64,000 nt of DNA. It comes from Micromonospora echinofusca. GTDB taxonomy: Bacteria; Actinomycetota; Actinomycetes; Mycobacteriales; Micromonosporaceae. The stretch is taken from assembly GCF_900091445.1 (NCBI RefSeq), contig NZ_LT607733.1:6661001-6725000 (forward strand). Direction: 5' to 3'. The translations under genes and the position numbers were made by a program. Of this stretch, positions 1 through 9,297 are shown piece by piece. Position 1 is the first letter of the stretch; every line of letters starts with the position of its first letter. Under the pieces are notes generated by a model, which had not been told where the DNA came from, did no database searches, and worked only from the letters and a program-made list of their open reading frames with translations.

Positions 1-2
1 CC

Positions 3-1115
3 TGGCAGGCGGGCATCGCCGCGCTGGCCGGCGAGCCGCCGGACGCCCTGATCGAGCCGCGGTACGCAACCGCGAAGAGCTACGTCGACGATCCGCACGA
101 CCCGGCGGGCCGGGCCCGCGCCGCCCTGCTGCTGGCGGTGGTCACTCCGCTCGATGTCACCCGGCCGGCCGCGAACCCGGTCAACCGGCTGTTGGCGACC
201 TTCCGCGCGCTCGGCGACCGGTGGGGGGAGGCGGCGGCGCTGGCCGTGCTGGCGTACCACGCCCAGTTGCGCGGCGACTTCTCCGCCCTGCGCCGCGACG
301 CCGAGCGCAGCCTGGTCCTCTTCCGCGAGCTGGGCGACCACTGGGGCATCCTCCAGGCGACCACCCCGCTGGCTGAGCTGGCCCAGTTCACCGGGGAGTA
401 CGACCGCGCCGGCCGGTGGTTCGCCGACGGGTTGCACATCGCGCAGGAGCTCGGCCTACGCGCCGAGGTGGCGCGGCAGCTCAACGGGGCGGGCCGGATA
501 GCCCAGCTCCAGGGCGACAACGTCCGTGCCCGGGAGCTGTTCCGGCGGGCCCGTACGCTCGCCGCCGAGGAGTCGGTCAAGGCCATGGAGCAGGTCGCCG
601 ACCTCGGGTTGGCGGTCGCGGACCGGTGGGAGGGCAACCTCGACGCGGCCGAGCGGCGGCTGCTGCCGTGGTTGAGCTGGAACCGTCGGGCCGCCTGGCC
701 GGCGGGCATCGCGGCGGTCCAGGCCGAGCTGGGCTTCGTCGCTGAGCAGCGCGGCGATGTCGACACCGCCTCGGAGCGGCACCGGGAAGGCTGGGAGGCC
801 GCCCGGCAGACCCGGGAGAGCCGGACGGTCGCGTTGGCGCTGGAGGGCCTGGCGGGGGCGCGGGCGGTGGCCGGCGACGGGGTGGGCGCCGCCCGGCTAC
901 TCGGCGCGGCGGCGGCGACCCGCGAGTCGGTGGGGATGGCTCTGCCGCCGGCCGAGCGCGGAGACGTGAAGCGGATCGCCGCGCTGGCCCGTGGCGCGCT
1001 GGGCGAGGACGGCTTCAAGAGCGAGTTCGAGTACGGCGCCGGTCTGCGGCCGGAGGAGTGTGTGGCGCGGGCTCTGACGGAGAGGGCCGGCACCGTCGTC
1101 GCGGACGGGCGGTAG
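3..1115 (+). CDS. C-terminal part of a TPR-containing AfsR/LuxR-type transcriptional regulator (5' truncated by window edge)
   Basis: The frame is already open at the left edge (Trp-Gln-Ala-Gly as first codons) and ends at TAG 1113-1115, so only the last 370 residues are visible. They are almost wholly helical tetratricopeptide-like repeats, with recurring [11 protein letters not shown] and [10 protein letters not shown] units, and finish with a conserved tail ([20 protein letters not shown]) that I know from the C-termini of actinobacterial AfsR/SARP and large LuxR-type regulators. The DNA-binding and NTPase parts would lie to the left of the window. It is separated by 72 nt from the downstream hydrolase. 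Whether it controls the biosynthetic cluster starting near 3.8 kb cannot be judged. A shorter GTG start at 138 exists but cuts into the repeat region, so I treat the gene as partial. Confidence 0.8.
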   Translation, partial: WQAGIAALAGEPPDALIEPRYATAKSYVDDPHDPAGRARAALLLAVVTPLDVTRPAANPVNRLLATFRALGDRWGEAAALAVLAYHAQLRGDFSALRRDAERSLVLFRELGDHWGILQATTPLAELAQFTGEYDRAGRWFADGLHIAQELGLRAEVARQLNGAGRIAQLQGDNVRARELFRRARTLAAEESVKAMEQVADLGLAVADRWEGNLDAAERRLLPWLSWNRRAAWPAGIAAVQAELGFVAEQRGDVDTASERHREGWEAARQTRESRTVALALEGLAGARAVAGDGVGAARLLGAAAATRESVGMALPPAERGDVKRIAALARGALGEDGFKSEFEYGAGLRPEECVARALTERAGTVVADGR

Positions 1116-1187
1116 CGGCGCGGGCCCGCGTGGCGGAACCAGTCGAACAGGTGAGGTGCCCACAGGGCACGGAGGAAGAGGTGGATC

Positions 1188-2060
1188 ATGACCGAGAGCA
1201 TCTCCGCGACCGGCGGCACGACCGTCCGGGCGAACGGGGTGGAGTTGTGCGTCGAGACCTTCGGCCGGCCCGGCGACCCGGCCGTGCTGCTGCTGGCCGG
1301 GTCGACGTCGTCGATGTTGATGTGGGACGAGGAGTTCTGCCAGCGGCTGGCCGACCACTCCCGCTTCGTGGTGCGCTACGACTACCGGGACACCGGGCGG
1401 TCGGTGACGTACCCGCCCGGGAAACCGCCGTACGCCCTGCGTGATCTCGCCGCGGACGCCGTCGGCGTGCTGGAGGCCCTCGACCTGCCCGCAGCCCACC
1501 TCGTCGGCCAGTCGATGGGCGGCATGGTGGCCCAACTGGTGGCGCTCGACCACCCCGACCGGGTCGCCTCCCTGGTCCTGGTCTCCGCCAGCCCCGGCGT
1601 GCCGGGGCCGGAGAACCCGGACCTGTCCGCCATGCCCGACGAGTTCCAGAAGGCGTACGCGGACGTCCGGCTGCCCGACTGGTCCGACCGGGAGCAGGTC
1701 ATCGAGTACCGGTTGTCCCTGCAACGGCCCTGCACGGGCTCCGACCGCGCGTTCGAGGAGGGGCGGTACCGGCGGCTGATCGGGCGCGAGTTCGACCGGG
1801 CGGTCGACATCGAGGCGAGCATGAAGAACCACTTCGCCATGGCGGACGTGCCCCCGTGGCGCGAGCGGCTCGGCGAGCTGGCCGTGCCCACCCTCGTGAT
1901 CCACGGCAGCGACGACCCGGTGCATCCCTTCGACCACGCCACCGCGCTGGTCCGGGAGATCCCGGGCGCGTCGTTGCTGCGTCTCGACGGGGTCGGCCAC
2001 GAACTGCCCAGCCAGGACTGGGACACCATCGTCGCCGCCGTGGTGACGCACACGGCCTGA
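1188..2060 (+). CDS. alpha/beta-fold hydrolase (RdmC/esterase-like)
   Basis: This 290-residue protein has the complete alpha/beta-hydrolase layout. It shows an oxyanion region near LLLAGSTSS, the nucleophile elbow GQSMGG about residue 106, an acid in IHGSDDPVHP and a terminal catalytic His in GVGHELP. The closest families I recognise are RdmC-like aclacinomycin methylesterases and general haloperoxidase-fold esterases; these hydrolyse esters in the cytoplasm. The ATG at 1188 follows a GGAGGAAGAGG ribosome binding site, which fixes the start. It stands alone between a regulator fragment and a secreted beta-propeller gene, so it is more likely flanking than part of the cluster. Substrate unknown. 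Confidence 0.85.
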   Translation: MTESISATGGTTVRANGVELCVETFGRPGDPAVLLLAGSTSSMLMWDEEFCQRLADHSRFVVRYDYRDTGRSVTYPPGKPPYALRDLAADAVGVLEALDLPAAHLVGQSMGGMVAQLVALDHPDRVASLVLVSASPGVPGPENPDLSAMPDEFQKAYADVRLPDWSDREQVIEYRLSLQRPCTGSDRAFEEGRYRRLIGREFDRAVDIEASMKNHFAMADVPPWRERLGELAVPTLVIHGSDDPVHPFDHATALVREIPGASLLRLDGVGHELPSQDWDTIVAAVVTHTA

Positions 2061-2107
2061 CCGCCGCCCGTACGGCCGAAGTGAGCAGCCTGCGAGATGT
2101 CCGGCCC

Positions 2108-2144
2108 GCCGGGCCCCACCATGCTGGGACGGAGGGGCCCCGGC
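2108..2144 (+). terminator. possible intrinsic hairpin after the alpha/beta hydrolase gene
   Basis: Arms at 2108-2117 and 2134-2144 pair over 10 bp with one bulged C, around a 16-nt loop. The element lies 48 nt past the hydrolase stop. No T-tract follows, as is usual in very GC-rich actinomycetes. Confidence 0.4.
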
Positions 2145-2252
2145 CGGGCCATGGCGCGGTCCGGCGACCGATCCGGCGCCCCGATCCACGTCGTGGTCCG
2201 CCGCCCCCGCCCTGGCGGGTCGGCGCGGCGGGTCGACCCAGGAGGAGCGCTC

Positions 2253-3776
2253 ATGCGGATGCGGATGTTGGCAGGGATCGTCACCCTGGGGGTGGTCGCC
2301 GGCTTCGCCGGCGTGGCCCCGGTGGGGGCCGGTGAGCGGCCCCGCGTGCCGTCGGTACGCGACTGGTCCGTCGCCGGGCAGAACACGCACAACACGCGGC
2401 ACGCTGCGACCGAGCGAACCATCGACGCCCGCAACGTCGCGCGGCTGCGGCCCCGCTGGGTGTTCACCGCCAACGGCGACATCAACGCCACTCCGGCGGT
2501 GGTGGACGGCATCCTCTACGTGCCGGACGCCGGTGGGACGCTCTGGGCCATCCGTGCCTCCGACGGCACGCCGGTGTGGTCGCATCCGATCAGCGACTAC
2601 ACGGGGCCGCCGGTCGACGGTTCCCGCACCACCCCGGCCGTCTCCGGCGACCTCGTCGTGATCGGCAAGGGCTTCACCATCGAGTCGCCCAGCGGGGCCG
2701 CCGTGATCGCGGTGAACCGGGGCGACGGCTCGCTGCGCTGGCTCACCCAGGTCGACCCCAACCCGCGGGCGAAGGTGACCGGCGCCCCCGTGATCGATCG
2801 GGGCGTGGTCTACGTCGGCATCTCCTCGTCGTCGGAGATCCTGCCGCCGCCGCACACCTTCCGGGGCAGCGTCGTCGCACTCGACCTGCGTACCGGCCGG
2901 ATCCTGTGGCGGACCTACATGGCACCGCCGGGCTACACCGGCAGCGCCGTCTGGGGGAGCAACCCGGTTGTCGACCGTCGCCGGGGCCTGGTCTACGTCG
3001 GCACGGGCAACAACTACACGGTGCCGGAGGGCGTGTGCACCCACCCCGAGCAGACCGACTGCGAGCTGCCGGCCGCCGACGACTACTTCGACGCGGTGGT
3101 CGCGCTCGACCTGCGGACCGGCCGGGTCCGCTGGGTGCACAAGACCATGCGCGCCGACGCGGTGTCCGAGCTCGACCCGCCACCGGGCACCGACATGAAC
3201 TTCGGCTCGTCGCCGAACCTCTTCACCACCACGATCGGCGGGCGCCAGCGCGAGCTGCTCGGGATCGGGCAGAAGAGCGGCGACTACTGGGCGCTGGATC
3301 CGGACGACGGCCGGGTGGTGTGGAAGACCAAGGTGGGGCCCGCCGGCGGCATGGGCGGGATCCAGTGGGGCTCGTCCACCGACGGCCGGCGGATCTACGT
3401 GGCGCTGGCCAACTCGGACCGTATCCCCTTCAAGATCCCCTCTCCCGACGGCGGTGAGATCACCCTGACCGGCGGGATGTGGGCGGCGTTGGACGCCTCG
3501 ACCGGCCGCATCCTGTGGCGCACCCCCGATCCGCAGGGCGCCATCGACATGGGCTACGTCACCTCCGCCAACGGCGTGGTGTACGTCGGCTCCGGCGCCG
3601 GCACCGGCGACAACATGTACGCCCTCGACGCCCGCACGGGCGCCATCCGGTGGCGGTTCGCCAGCGGCGGCTCGGTGATCGCGGGTGCCGCCGTCGTCGA
3701 CGGGTCCGTCTATTGGGGATCCGGGTACCACATCGGCACCGGCAACAACAAGCTGTACGCCTTCGACCTGCGCTGA
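2253..3776 (+). CDS. secreted PQQ-like beta-propeller protein (polyvinyl-alcohol-dehydrogenase-like)
   Basis: The 507-residue product starts with a Sec signal peptide (MRMRMLAGIVTLGVVAGFAG, cleavage likely near PVGAGE) and continues as repeated PQQ-type propeller blades. Typical blade motifs include GTLWAIRASDGTPVW, GSVVALDLRTGRILWR, VVALDLRTGRVRWVH and NMYALDARTGAIRWR, roughly one per 50-70 residues. The overall shape matches quinoprotein alcohol dehydrogenases of the PVA-dehydrogenase type, but I see no cytochrome c CxxCH motif. It may be either a quinone-dependent oxidoreductase handing electrons to another carrier or a non-catalytic propeller. ATG 2253 follows AGGAGGAGC. A strong hairpin just after the stop ends the transcript, so it is probably a single-gene unit outside the cluster. 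Confidence 0.85.
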   Translation: MRMRMLAGIVTLGVVAGFAGVAPVGAGERPRVPSVRDWSVAGQNTHNTRHAATERTIDARNVARLRPRWVFTANGDINATPAVVDGILYVPDAGGTLWAIRASDGTPVWSHPISDYTGPPVDGSRTTPAVSGDLVVIGKGFTIESPSGAAVIAVNRGDGSLRWLTQVDPNPRAKVTGAPVIDRGVVYVGISSSSEILPPPHTFRGSVVALDLRTGRILWRTYMAPPGYTGSAVWGSNPVVDRRRGLVYVGTGNNYTVPEGVCTHPEQTDCELPAADDYFDAVVALDLRTGRVRWVHKTMRADAVSELDPPPGTDMNFGSSPNLFTTTIGGRQRELLGIGQKSGDYWALDPDDGRVVWKTKVGPAGGMGGIQWGSSTDGRRIYVALANSDRIPFKIPSPDGGEITLTGGMWAALDASTGRILWRTPDPQGAIDMGYVTSANGVVYVGSGAGTGDNMYALDARTGAIRWRFASGGSVIAGAAVVDGSVYWGSGYHIGTGNNKLYAFDLR

Positions 3777-3783
3777 CCGGTAG

Positions 3784-3812
3784 GCCGGGCGGGGCGGCCC
3801 GCCCCGCCCGGC
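3784..3812 (+). terminator. intrinsic terminator hairpin
   Basis: A perfect 12-bp G/C stem (3784-3795 with 3801-3812) and a 5-nt loop begin 7 nt after the beta-propeller stop codon. It separates that gene from the nucleotidylyltransferase that opens the sugar block. Confidence 0.75.
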
Positions 3813-3843
3813 GTCCCACCAACGTCTGGGTGGCTGAGGGATC

Positions 3844-4797
3844 ATGATCGAATCTGGTTCGCGGACCGACCGTCGGGAGCGGCGCGGCGTCACGCCCGGC
3901 CCGGGCGCCGGCACGGCGCTCTGGCCCGATCCGCCGATGCGCGGGATCCTGCTCGCCGGCGGCACCGGCTCGCGGCTCTGGCCGGTGACCAAGGCGATCT
4001 CCAAGCAGCTCGTCCCCGTCTTCGACAAGCCGATGATCTTCTATCCGTTGTCCACGCTCATCTCGATCGGCATCCGCGAGATCCTGGTGATCACCACACC
4101 CGGCGACCGGGATGCCTTCGTCCGCCTGCTCGGCGACGGCTCCCAGTGGGGGCTGCGGCTGGAGTACGCCGTGCAGCCCCGGCCGGAGGGGATCGCCCAG
4201 GCGTTCCTGATCGGCGAGGAGTTCCTCGGCGGGCGCAGCTCCGCGCTGATCCTCGGGGACAACCTGTTCCACGGCGTCGACCTTGGGCGCTGGTCCCGGC
4301 CCGGTGCCGGGGTGGTGGGCGGGCACATCTTCGCCTGGCCGGTGCCGAACCCCTCGGCGTACGCCGTGGTGGAGTTCGACGACGCCGGCCGCGTGCTGTC
4401 CATCGAGGAGAAGCCGTCCCGCCCGCGCTCCCGGTACGCCGTACCCGGCCTCTACTTCTACGACAGCACCGTGGTGGAGGTCGCCCGCGGGCTTCGGCCC
4501 AGCGCGCGCGGCGAACTGGAGATCACCGCCGTCAACGACCACTACCTCCGGCAGCGCCGGCTGGGCGTGACCGTCCTCGACCGGGGCTCGGTGTGGCTGG
4601 ACACCGGCACCGTCGCCGACATGGCCCGGGCCAACGAGTACGTCCGGGTCGTCGAGGAGCGGCAGGGCTGCAAGATCGGCTGTGTCGAGGAGGCCGCCTG
4701 GCGGGCCGGGCTGATCAGCGACGCGGAGCTGCGCGAGCTAGCCCGGCCGCTGTTCAGTAGCGGGTACGGCGAGTACCTGCTGGGGCTGCTGGGCTGA
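3844..4797 (+). CDS. rmlA: glucose-1-phosphate thymidylyltransferase (RmlA-type)
   Basis: It makes dTDP-glucose from glucose-1-phosphate and dTTP, the entry step to all dTDP-deoxyhexoses. The nucleotide-binding signature [15 protein letters not shown], the lysine region [25 protein letters not shown] and [20 protein letters not shown] are all intact. The C-terminal part ([12 protein letters not shown], then [14 protein letters not shown]) matches the family. The frame opens at ATG 3844, 4 nt after a GAGGG site, giving 317 residues with an unusual 31-residue basic/Pro-rich leader. Family length would start at ATG 3937, which has no good ribosome site. I keep 3844 but the leader may not be translated. 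No dTDP-glucose 4,6-dehydratase follows, so the second step must be encoded elsewhere. Confidence 0.92.
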   Translation: MIESGSRTDRRERRGVTPGPGAGTALWPDPPMRGILLAGGTGSRLWPVTKAISKQLVPVFDKPMIFYPLSTLISIGIREILVITTPGDRDAFVRLLGDGSQWGLRLEYAVQPRPEGIAQAFLIGEEFLGGRSSALILGDNLFHGVDLGRWSRPGAGVVGGHIFAWPVPNPSAYAVVEFDDAGRVLSIEEKPSRPRSRYAVPGLYFYDSTVVEVARGLRPSARGELEITAVNDHYLRQRRLGVTVLDRGSVWLDTGTVADMARANEYVRVVEERQGCKIGCVEEAAWRAGLISDAELRELARPLFSSGYGEYLLGLLG

Positions 4798-5103
4798 CCG
4801 GCCGCGGCCGGGCCGGCATGATCGAAGAAGACGCCGTCCCCGCCCGGGGTCGAGAATTGGGACGCGGGCGCACCGGTCGCGACTGCCGGGGCGGTCCCCC
4901 CTCCGCCCGCACCCGCCACAGCCGAGCGCCCGCCGCCGGCGGTGCGCTCCCGCCACCCACCGCAGAGACGCGGGGTGACCCATGCCGTCACGACGACCGG
5001 CCGGACCCGGCCTGCGCCCCCGCCCGGCCCGGGCGCCGCCGGGGCCGGTAACCACCGGCGGGTGAGTGCCCGCCGTCACCGTCGAGCATCCGGGGGCCGC
5101 CAG
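4798..5103. other. 306-nt gap without a gene, holding two inverted repeats
   Basis: No frame here looks coding. The stretch starts with a 14-nt perfect palindrome at 4798-4811, right after the thymidylyltransferase stop. Near its end lies a 7-bp hairpin with a 6-nt loop (5056-5075), 28 nt before the ATG of the ACT-domain gene. The latter could be an attenuator-like element for a protein that resembles a feedback subunit, but I see no leader peptide to support that. Confidence 0.5.
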
Positions 5104-5685
5104 ATGGAAGGGTCGATCATCCGCCGCCTCACCCACGACCACACCCGGGTGCTGGTGTCCGTGTCCGGCCTGCCGGGAGCCGCCGACGTCGCCGCCGTCC
5201 TCGCCGCCGTCGGCCGGGTCGGCGCGGTGGCGGAGATGCTGACGCTGCTGCCGGCGCCCGACGGCACCGGGCTGAGCTTCGTCACCGCCCGGTCGGACGG
5301 CCCGTCGGTCCTGGTGGCACTGGCCGAGAGCCGGCCGGCGGGCGGCACCGTGAGCGTGCGCTGCCGCGACGACGTGGCCCGGTTGACCCTGCACGGCCAG
5401 GGGATCCGCGCCGACCCGCAGGTGCTGCCCAGGTTCCAGCACGCGCTGCACGGGGTCGGGGTGACGACGCTCGCGATGTCCGTGTCGAACACACTCGTGG
5501 AGGCGGTCTGCGCCGCGGACGTACTGCACCGGGCGTTACGCAGCCTCGCCACCGCGTTCGGCTGCGAGGCGTCGCCCGTGCCGGCGCCCGCCCCGACGCA
5601 CCGGCCGCGCTCCCTGCCCCTCCCGGCCGCCCGGCCGGCCGTGGCGGCCCGTCCCGTGCCGCCACTGACCATCGCCCGACGTTAG
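5104..5685 (+). CDS. stand-alone aspartokinase-like ACT-domain protein (no kinase domain)
   Basis: The 193-residue product resembles the regulatory (beta) half of LysC-type aspartokinases. It has a first ACT unit (VLVSVSGLPGAADVAAVLAAV then LSFVTARSD) and a second one reading DDVARLTLHGQGIRADPQVL then HALHGVGVTTLAMSVSNTL and RALRSLATAFG. The second closely follows the aspartokinase consensus DDVAKVS.VG.GM..HPGVA...F.AL. The tail from about residue 160 is Pro/Ala/Arg-rich and looks unstructured. The N-terminal kinase domain is absent, and nothing upstream in frame looks like one. ATG 5104 fits the start of the homology. It sits 9 nt before a glycosyltransferase gene, so it is probably co-transcribed. 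Role unknown: it could modulate a chromosomal aspartokinase, which would fit the DapB homologue at 19.6 kb. Confidence 0.7.
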   Translation: MEGSIIRRLTHDHTRVLVSVSGLPGAADVAAVLAAVGRVGAVAEMLTLLPAPDGTGLSFVTARSDGPSVLVALAESRPAGGTVSVRCRDDVARLTLHGQGIRADPQVLPRFQHALHGVGVTTLAMSVSNTLVEAVCAADVLHRALRSLATAFGCEASPVPAPAPTHRPRSLPLPAARPAVAARPVPPLTIARR

Positions 5686-5694
5686 GAGAGACCT

Positions 5695-6954
5695 GTGCGC
5701 GTCCTGTTCGTCACCCCACCCGCCCTCGCCTCGCACCTGTTCGTGCTGACCCCGCTGGCCTGGGCCCTGCGTACCGCCGGACACGACGTCCGCGTCGCCA
5801 CCCAGCCGGACCTCGCCGAGAGCATCGTGCAGGCGGGCCTGACCGGCGTGCTGGTCGGCTCGGGCATGGGGGAGACCCTGATGAGGGTCGCCGCCGCCGA
5901 GCCGGCGGAGAAGCCGGCCGCCCCCGACCGCCCCCGGCAGGAGGACTACGCCCGCGAGGACCCGTACGGCGAGCTGGACTACCTCACCCGCCACCTGCTG
6001 CGGCACCTGTGCCCCGACGACATGCTCGACGATCTCGTCGGCTTCGCCCGCGCCTGGCGTCCGGACCTGGTGATCTGGGACGGGCTGAGCTATGCCGGCG
6101 CGGTGGCGGCCCGGGCCTGCGGCGCCGCGCACGCCCGCCTGCTGTTCGGTGCCGACGGGTACGTCCAGCTCCGTAACGCCGCGCTGCGCCGACGCCCGGA
6201 CCGGGACCCGCTGCGCGAGTGGCTGGAGCCGCTGCTGGAGCGCTACGGCAGCGGGTTCGACGAGGACGTGCTGACCGGCGACTGGACGATCGACACCCAG
6301 CCGCCGTGGATGTGGCGTCCGGCGGGGGCCCGCCACCTGCACGTGCGGCCGACCGCGTTCAACGGCCCGTCGATCGTGCCGGACTGGCTGCACCGACCGG
6401 ACGGACGGCCGCGGGTCTGCCTCACCCTCGGCGTCTCGCACCGGGCCGCCGACGTCGCCGAGGCGACCGCGGCGGACCTCTTCGAGGCGGTCGACGGGAT
6501 GGACGTGGAGGTGGTGGCCACGTTGAACGCCGCGCAGGTGGGCGACACGCCCGTACCGGCGAACGTGCGGCTGGTCGACTTCGTGCCGCTGAACGTGCTG
6601 CTGCCCACCTGCCGGGCCGTGGTCCACCACGGCGGCAACGGCGCGTCCGCGTCGGCGTACGAGCACGCCGTTCCGCAGCTCGTGGTGCCGGGGACGTACT
6701 GGAGCGAGAAGTGGTTCGGCCCGCTGGCCGTGGCGAACGGGGTGGAGGACCAGGGGGCCGGCGTCTACGTGGCCGACTCGGACAAGCTGACCGGGGAGCT
6801 GCTGCGCAAGGCGCTGGACCGGGTGCTCGGCGACCCGTCGTACGCCGAGAACGCGAAGCGGCTGCGCCGCGAGCTGCTTGCGGTGCCGACGCCCCGCGAC
6901 GTGGTGCCGCTGCTGGAGGGGCTGACCGCGCAACACCGCCGCGACCGGCCCTGA
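5695..6954 (+). CDS. deoxysugar glycosyltransferase, EryCIII/DesVII-type (GT1)
   Basis: A GT-B glycosyltransferase of 419 residues that transfers an NDP-deoxyhexose to an aglycone. The N-terminal acceptor domain starts MRVLFVTPPALASHLFVLTP, with the His near position 14 at the usual general-base place. The C-terminal donor domain holds VVHHGGNGASASAYEHAVPQ, the diphosphate-binding HHGG motif in standard form. GTG 5695 follows AGGAGAG. Relatives of this type often need a P450-like auxiliary protein; none is visible nearby. It ends in a strong terminator shared with the convergent 3-dehydratase gene. The acceptor cannot be read from sequence. Confidence 0.9.
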   Translation: MRVLFVTPPALASHLFVLTPLAWALRTAGHDVRVATQPDLAESIVQAGLTGVLVGSGMGETLMRVAAAEPAEKPAAPDRPRQEDYAREDPYGELDYLTRHLLRHLCPDDMLDDLVGFARAWRPDLVIWDGLSYAGAVAARACGAAHARLLFGADGYVQLRNAALRRRPDRDPLREWLEPLLERYGSGFDEDVLTGDWTIDTQPPWMWRPAGARHLHVRPTAFNGPSIVPDWLHRPDGRPRVCLTLGVSHRAADVAEATAADLFEAVDGMDVEVVATLNAAQVGDTPVPANVRLVDFVPLNVLLPTCRAVVHHGGNGASASAYEHAVPQLVVPGTYWSEKWFGPLAVANGVEDQGAGVYVADSDKLTGELLRKALDRVLGDPSYAENAKRLRRELLAVPTPRDVVPLLEGLTAQHRRDRP

Positions 6955-6965
6955 CCGGGTGCGAC

Positions 6966-7008
6966 GAGCGCGGGCCCGGCCGGACGACGTCCGACCGGGC
7001 CCGCGCTC
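6966..7008. terminator. bidirectional terminator between convergent genes
   Basis: A perfect 14-bp stem (6966-6979 with 6995-7008) carries a further 5-bp stem in its loop. It lies between the stop of the glycosyltransferase (6954) and the stop of the leftward 3-dehydratase (7017) and can serve both. Confidence 0.85.
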
Positions 7009-7016
7009 CTTGCGGC

Positions 7017-8327
7017 TCAGCCGCGGGATCGCTCGGCCACGAACTCCCGGATCGTGCGCCCCACATACGTGGTCATCTCCTCCGTGATGCCGGGATAGAC
7101 GCCGATCCAGAAGGTGTTGTCGACGATGATGTCGCTGTTCTCCAGGGTTCCCACCACCCGGTAGTCGACCTGGCGGTACGCCGGGTGACGGGTGAGGTTG
7201 CCGCTGAACAGCAGCCGGGTGCGGATCTGCCGCGACTCCAGGTGCAGCACCAGGTCGTTGCGGGTGAACGGGGCCGACGGCCGGACCGTGATGACGAAGC
7301 CGAACCAACTGGGGTCGCTGTCCGGGGTCGCCTCCGGCAGCAACAGGCCCGGCACCCCGTCGAGGTCGGCGCGCAGCTGCTGCCAGTTCTTGCGCCGGGC
7401 CTCGCCGAACGCGGCCACCCGGTCGAGCTGGCGCAGCCCGAGTGCGGCCTGCAGGTCGGTCGTCTTCAGGTTGTAGCCGATCTGCGAGAACGTGTACTTG
7501 TGGTCGTACCCGAAGGGGAGCGTGCCGAGCTGGCAGCCGAACCGTTTGTGGCAGCGGTCGTCCTCACCGGGCCGGCACCAGCAGTCACGTCCCCAGTCCC
7601 GGAAGGACTGCACCAGGTGCGACAGCTCCAGGCTGTTGGTCAGTACGCAGCCGCCCTCGCCCATCGTGATGTGGTGCGCGGGATAGAAGCTGACCGTGCT
7701 GAGGTGTCCGAAGGTGCCGGTCGGCCGGCCCTGGTAGAGCGAGCCCACCGCGTCGCAGTTGTCCTCGACGAGCCACAGGCCGTGCTCCTCGGCCAGCGCC
7801 ATCATACCCACGGCGTCGAAGGGGTTGCCGAGCGTGTGGGCCACGATGATCGCCTTGGTCCGTGGCCCGATCGCGGCCCGGACCCGCTCCACGGTGGTGT
7901 TGTAGGTGCCGAGGTCCACGTCGACGAAGACGGGCACCAGGCCGTTCTGCACGATCGGGTTGACGGTGGTGGGGAAACCGGCCGCCACCGTGATCACCTC
8001 ATCGCCCGGGCGCAGCCGCCGGTCGCCCAGCTCCTGCGCGGTGAGCGCCGACAGGGCGAGCAGGTTGGCCGAGGAGCCGGAGTTGGTCAGTTGCGCCTTG
8101 CGCATCCCGAAGTGGCGCGCGAAGCGCCGCTCGAACTGCACCGCGTACGTGCTCGCCGCGATCCGCATGTCCAGTGCGGCCTCGACCAGCGCGGCCCGCT
8201 CCGTCTCGTCGAAGACCGGGCCGGACGAGAGAACCGGCGTCTCGCCCGCCACGAACTCCCCGGCGCCGCTCTGCTCCCGGTGGTACTCGTGCACCAGTTC
8301 GAGGATTCTCGCCTTGAGGTCAGTCAT
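7017..8327 (-). CDS. NDP-hexose 3-dehydratase, PMP/[2Fe-2S]-type (SpnQ/UrdQ/E1 family)
   Basis: This 436-residue DegT-fold enzyme removes the C-3 hydroxyl of a 4-keto-deoxyhexose. Two features separate it from sugar aminotransferases. First, the PLP-lysine position is His: [13 protein letters not shown], residues 218-219. This is characteristic of the E1/ColD/SpnQ branch, which uses PMP as a coenzyme. Second, the cysteine-rich stretch [14 protein letters not shown] supplies the ligands typical of the E1/SpnQ iron-sulfur cluster, which ColD lacks. Together with a 2,3-dehydratase it points to a 2,3,6-trideoxyhexose. E1 enzymes need a reductant (E3 or a ferredoxin pair); no reductase gene is seen here. 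It is the last gene of the leftward sugar operon, overlapping the 4-ketoreductase by 8 nt. Confidence 0.93.
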   Translation of the reverse strand: MTDLKARILELVHEYHREQSGAGEFVAGETPVLSSGPVFDETERAALVEAALDMRIAASTYAVQFERRFARHFGMRKAQLTNSGSSANLLALSALTAQELGDRRLRPGDEVITVAAGFPTTVNPIVQNGLVPVFVDVDLGTYNTTVERVRAAIGPRTKAIIVAHTLGNPFDAVGMMALAEEHGLWLVEDNCDAVGSLYQGRPTGTFGHLSTVSFYPAHHITMGEGGCVLTNSLELSHLVQSFRDWGRDCWCRPGEDDRCHKRFGCQLGTLPFGYDHKYTFSQIGYNLKTTDLQAALGLRQLDRVAAFGEARRKNWQQLRADLDGVPGLLLPEATPDSDPSWFGFVITVRPSAPFTRNDLVLHLESRQIRTRLLFSGNLTRHPAYRQVDYRVVGTLENSDIIVDNTFWIGVYPGITEEMTTYVGRTIREFVAERSRG

Positions 8328-9297
8328 GCCTGCTCGCCCTTCTCTCTTCCATGAGTCGCGTGGCCGGGTCGTCGGCGTACGCGTACGCCCAGACGTCCCG
8401 GACGGTCGTGCTCAGCGAGCGGCGCGGCGACCAGCCGAGCACCGCACGGGCCCGCCGGATGTCCGCCAACTGCCAGCCCGCGCCGGCCGCCCGGGCGGTT
8501 CCTGCCGGGGCCGGCACGAGGACGAGGTCGTGGCCGACCCCGCTCGCGCCGGCGAGGGCGCGGACGACCTCCTCCGCCGAGCGGGCCACGCCCGAGCCGA
8601 CGTTCAGCGTCCGGTCGTCGCCCACCGCCGCGGTTGCCGCCGCGACCACCGCGTCCGCGACGTCCCGGGCGTCGACGTAGTCGCGGTGCTGCCGCAGGTT
8701 CAACAGGCGCAGCTCGGCCCGCCCGCCACGGCCGCGGGCGGCCCGCAGCGCGGCCAGCGCGGCACCCAGCACGCTCACCGGCGACATACCGGGCCCGATC
8801 GCGTTAAACACGCGCAGCACCACGGCGTCGAGCCCATGAGCGGCGGCGACCGCGCCCAGCCGGCGGCAGCCCTCCAGCTTGGTCCGGCCGTAGGGGCTCG
8901 TGGGCCGGGTGGGTGTCCGCTCGTCGATTGCGACCGGCGGCGGCACCGGGGCGTACTCCAGGCACGAGCCGAGATGCACGAGCCGGGCCGGGACCCCGCT
9001 GTCCGCCAGGGCGAGCGCGATCTGCTCCGGCACCTCGGCGTTGGCCACCGCCATCGCCGCCGGCTCGGGACGCCAGATCAGCCCGGCCGCGTTGACCACG
9101 AGGGCTGGCGACAGGTCGCGCAGGGCCGGCGCCAGCACGGGGCGCAGCGGCCCGGCGGGGGGCAGGGTGATCCGCCGCGGCCCGTCCGGGTGGCGGGCGG
9201 CGGCGACCACCTGCCAGCCGGCGGTCGTGAGCGCGGAGCGCACATGCCGTCCGAGGAAGCCGCTGGCACCGACCACCACGGCGCGCGGGCGGGTCAC
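8320..9297 (-). CDS. NDP-hexose 4-ketoreductase, extended SDR / NAD-epimerase fold
   Basis: A 325-residue Rossmann enzyme that should reduce the 4-keto group in the last step of deoxysugar formation. The N-terminal [13 protein letters not shown] is the NAD(P)-binding GxxGxx[11 protein letters not shown] gives the catalytic Tyr and Lys (YxxxK). HLGSCLEY carries the upstream Ser, and [13 protein letters not shown] is typical of the sugar-epimerase branch. GTG 9297 overlaps the stop of the upstream 3-ketoreductase by 4 nt, so the genes are translationally coupled. Function as a 4-ketoreductase rather than an epimerase is inferred from the neighbouring genes; the stereochemistry at C-4 cannot be told. 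Confidence 0.85.
   Translation of the reverse strand: MTRPRAVVVGASGFLGRHVRSALTTAGWQVVAAARHPDGPRRITLPPAGPLRPVLAPALRDLSPALVVNAAGLIWRPEPAAMAVANAEVPEQIALALADSGVPARLVHLGSCLEYAPVPPPVAIDERTPTRPTSPYGRTKLEGCRRLGAVAAAHGLDAVVLRVFNAIGPGMSPVSVLGAALAALRAARGRGGRAELRLLNLRQHRDYVDARDVADAVVAAATAAVGDDRTLNVGSGVARSAEEVVRALAGASGVGHDLVLVPAPAGTARAAGAGWQLADIRRARAVLGWSPRRSLSTTVRDVWAYAYADDPATRLMEERRASRHD

Noticed and set aside
3844..3936. Separate small gene or leader peptide before the thymidylyltransferase core
   Set aside because: The 31 codons are in frame with the enzyme and lack motifs; they are better seen as an N-terminal extension or untranslated lead-in.
897..4028. Open frame of over 1000 codons on the minus strand across the hydrolase and beta-propeller genes
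   Set aside because: Same antisense effect; the plus-strand proteins have signal peptide, catalytic motifs and ribosome sites.
7017..8327. Sugar aminotransferase
   Set aside because: The PLP-binding Lys is replaced by His and an iron-sulfur Cys cluster is present, as in 3-dehydratases, so no aminosugar is predicted from this gene.
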